Made by a program: the position numbers and the translations under genes. The notes under the pieces are model-generated. The model had not been told where the DNA came from. It made no database searches and saw only the letters and a program-made list of their open reading frames with translations. 16,265 nucleotides of DNA from Actinomycetes bacterium (GTDB lineage: Bacteria > Actinomycetota > Actinomycetes > Propionibacteriales > Propionibacteriaceae), in NCBI GenBank assembly GCA_023436925.1, contig JAEZHJ010000178.1, positions 1-16,265 on the forward strand. The letters run 5' to 3'. Positions 15,859 through 16,265 of the stretch are shown one piece after another (position 1 is the first letter of the stretch; each line of letters opens with the position of its first letter).

Positions 15859-16265
15859 ATGGACGACAAGACGACGAAACCGCCGAGCGCGGACGAGGAC
15901 ACCGACGGCAGCGAGCCGGTCAAGGTCCAGTTCTCCCTCCCCCAACTCCTCGGCAGTGCGTTGGCCGCCGCCACGGCCGCCTATCTTGGATCCACCCTGG
16001 GAACTGCGGGCACCATCATCGGCGCCGCCCTGGCCAGCATCGTCGGTGCGGTCGCCGGCACTCTCTACACCGCCGGCCTGGACCGGACCACGCGGCGGGT
16101 CAGCACCGTCGTCAAGCGCGGCTGGGAGCGGGTGCGTGGCACCGACCCGTCAGCCGACCTCGAGCCCGGGGAGGGTGGCGACCTGCTCGTCGAACACCAC
16201 GACCCCGGCACGATGGGCCCGGTGCCGCAGGGCAGCGTCCGCGACCCCGAGCAACGCGCCCGCAC
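15859..16265 (+). CDS. Glycine-zipper membrane protein of unknown function (C-terminus cut by window edge)
   Basis: An open frame of 135 codons runs off the right edge. The N-terminus (1-22) is acidic and polar. Residues 25-73 are hydrophobic and rich in Gly and Ala, with glycines at 32, 44, 48, 51, 55, 63, 67 and 73, a glycine-zipper-like pattern that probably forms two close membrane helices (about 28-50 and 51-73). After it come a basic amphipathic stretch (LDRTTRRVSTVVKRGWERVR) and a polar, Pro/Gly/Asp-rich tail. Proteins with this layout are common in actinobacteria as hypothetical proteins; I know no function. The ATG is preceded by GGAG at a four-base distance and by a TAGTCT box. It is separated from the GT28 gene by 48 bases and a small hairpin. 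Confidence 0.75.
   Translation, partial: MDDKTTKPPSADEDTDGSEPVKVQFSLPQLLGSALAAATAAYLGSTLGTAGTIIGAALASIVGAVAGTLYTAGLDRTTRRVSTVVKRGWERVRGTDPSADLEPGEGGDLLVEHHDPGTMGPVPQGSVRDPEQRAR

Overview
The window reads as chromosomal DNA of a high-GC actinobacterium. The base composition is strongly GC-biased, with G or C at nearly every third codon position. GTG starts are common and several genes look leaderless. The gene content also fits: a mycothiol-type glycosyltransferase/deacetylase pair, an FprA-type reductase and a full-length Lhr helicase. I cannot name the genus; a relative of the Propionibacteriales would fit, but that is a guess. I see no insertion sequence, integrase, CRISPR array, tRNA, rRNA or plasmid gene, so this is ordinary chromosome and not an island.

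Left part (1-8275). On the minus strand lie the N-terminal 1317 residues of an Lhr-type DNA helicase, cut by the left edge, and upstream of it a 1213-residue RND (HAE1/SwrC-like) efflux pump. The pump carries an unusual insertion of about 170 residues. It is predicted to form a coiled-coil hairpin whose tip holds the only two cysteines of the protein. Divergent from the pump is a MarR-family regulator. The 131-base gap between them holds a perfect 6-7-6 palindrome that overlaps the likely marR promoter, so the pair looks like a self-regulated efflux module.

Middle (8276-8615). This 340-base stretch has no protein gene. Its right half has the layout of a free-standing structured RNA on the plus strand: a sigma70-like promoter, several stable hairpins including one with a UCCG tetraloop, a long-range stem, and an 11-bp terminator hairpin shared with the convergent galM. 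I could not match it to a known RNA family.

Right part (8616-16265). galM (aldose 1-epimerase, minus strand) is divergent from a tight three-gene operon: MshA-like GT4 glycosyltransferase, MshB/Mca-like PIG-L deacetylase and FprA-like ferredoxin/adrenodoxin-NADP+ reductase. Both junctions are ATGA overlaps. The galM-mshA gap holds a 9-bp perfect inverted repeat (12-base spacer) and leaderless-type -10 boxes facing both ways. Then come single plus-strand genes: a Dabb-domain protein, a Tat-exported lipoprotein with a DUF3048 (YerB-like) domain followed by a strong hairpin terminator, an MGDG-synthase/UgtP-like GT28 glycosyltransferase, and the first 135 codons of a glycine-zipper membrane protein that runs off the right edge.

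The most notable items are the coiled-coil insertion in the RND pump, the unidentified structured RNA candidate, and the mycothiol-like operon coupled to a ferredoxin reductase, whose MshA-like enzyme differs at some of the acceptor-binding positions known from MshA.
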